Source: a virus. Taken from it: a stretch of DNA of 59,234 nt. The stretch covers positions 1 through 59,234 of IMG/VR virus record IMGVR_UViG_3300046451_001045. One strand, 5' to 3'. Numbering within the stretch: position 1 is the stretch's first letter; the number at the start of each line of letters is the position of its first letter. Positions 59,196 through 59,234 of this stretch are shown piece after piece. The notes under the pieces are model-generated. The model saw only the letters and a list, made by a program, of their open reading frames with translations. It was not told the origin of the DNA and ran no database searches. The translations under genes and the position numbers were made by a program.

Positions 59196-59234
59196 AACAG
59201 ATAACGGAGTTCTAGAAATAGGAACAGATGAGAT
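59179..59234 (+). CDS. N-terminal start of an unidentified protein (partial)
   Basis: ATG at 59179 opens a frame of 18 full codons (MPNGNKTDNGVLEIGTDE) that runs off the window. It overlaps the HNH gene by 17 bases. Too little is visible to identify. Confidence 0.4.
   Translation, partial: MPNGNKTDNGVLEIGTDE

Noticed and set aside
1-59234. CRISPR arrays, tRNA genes, integrase or insertion sequences
   Set aside because: I saw no regularly spaced repeats, tRNA-like cloverleaf sequences, integrase or transposase motifs by eye. A tRNA scan would be needed to exclude a single divergent tRNA.

Overview
The window is AT-rich, almost gapless and coded nearly entirely on the + strand. It holds the central module of a T4-like marine myovirus genome. 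The evidence is the collinear set of T4 core genes: neck, tail and head genes 13-14-15-16-17-18-19-20-(67/68)-21-22-23; recombination genes uvsY, uvsW, 47/46 and uvsX; late sigma factor 55; replication genes 45-44-62-regA, 43 and 41. Marine T4-like hallmarks are also present: CobS/CobT-like proteins, peptide deformylase, Hsp20 and many 2OG-Fe(II) oxygenases. The low GC and gene content fit phages of SAR11-type or other small-genome marine bacteria, but the host cannot be proven from this window.

Layout. 0-2.6 kb: oxygenases and small conserved proteins. 2.7-15.4 kb: neck, packaging, tail and head genes, closed by a strong terminator. 15.5-16.0 kb: the only clear minus-strand gene, a stand-alone polynucleotide 3'-phosphatase domain. 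16.0-27.6 kb: a tail-tube-like protein, uvsY, uvsW, two oxygenases, an LSm-like protein, a chain of four tiny membrane proteins, genes 55, 47 and 46, a large unknown protein, peptide deformylase and another oxygenase, then a terminator. 27.7-32.7 kb: three sigma70-type promoters driving small unknown genes and the CobT/CobS-like pair. 33.0-35.9 kb: sliding clamp, clamp loader and RegA. 36.5-43.8 kb: an accessory island with tandem holin-like membrane proteins, CsgF, CsgG, two curlin-repeat proteins, a FecR-domain protein, small membrane proteins, an IscU Fe-S scaffold and a CHASE2 adenylate cyclase. 43.9-59.2 kb: Hsp20, a DNA methyltransferase, T4-type lysozyme, DNA polymerase, an SNase, a serine-hydrolase lipoprotein, uvsX, a sixth oxygenase, helicase gp41, a ligase-like protein, an NMNAT-like nucleotidyltransferase-kinase and an HNH protein.

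The most interesting region is the 36.5-43.8 kb island. It pairs a curli-type secretion channel and two amyloid-repeat substrates with FecR and CHASE2 envelope-sensing domains and a cyclase that keeps every catalytic residue needed to make cAMP. A surface lipoprotein with a complete SxxK/YxN active site lies 6.5 kb downstream. My inference is that the phage remodels the infected cell surface and its signalling.

A second theme is promoter layout. T4-type late boxes (TATAAATA, CTAAATA and variants) sit exactly 5 nt before the ATG of eight genes. Sigma70-type -10 boxes sit exactly 6 nt before the ATG of five others, including DNA polymerase and sigma factor 55. Both predict leaderless mRNAs, whereas several virion genes have strong AGGAG ribosome sites and ordinary leaders. 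Coordinates, motifs and frames were read by eye; no database search was run.
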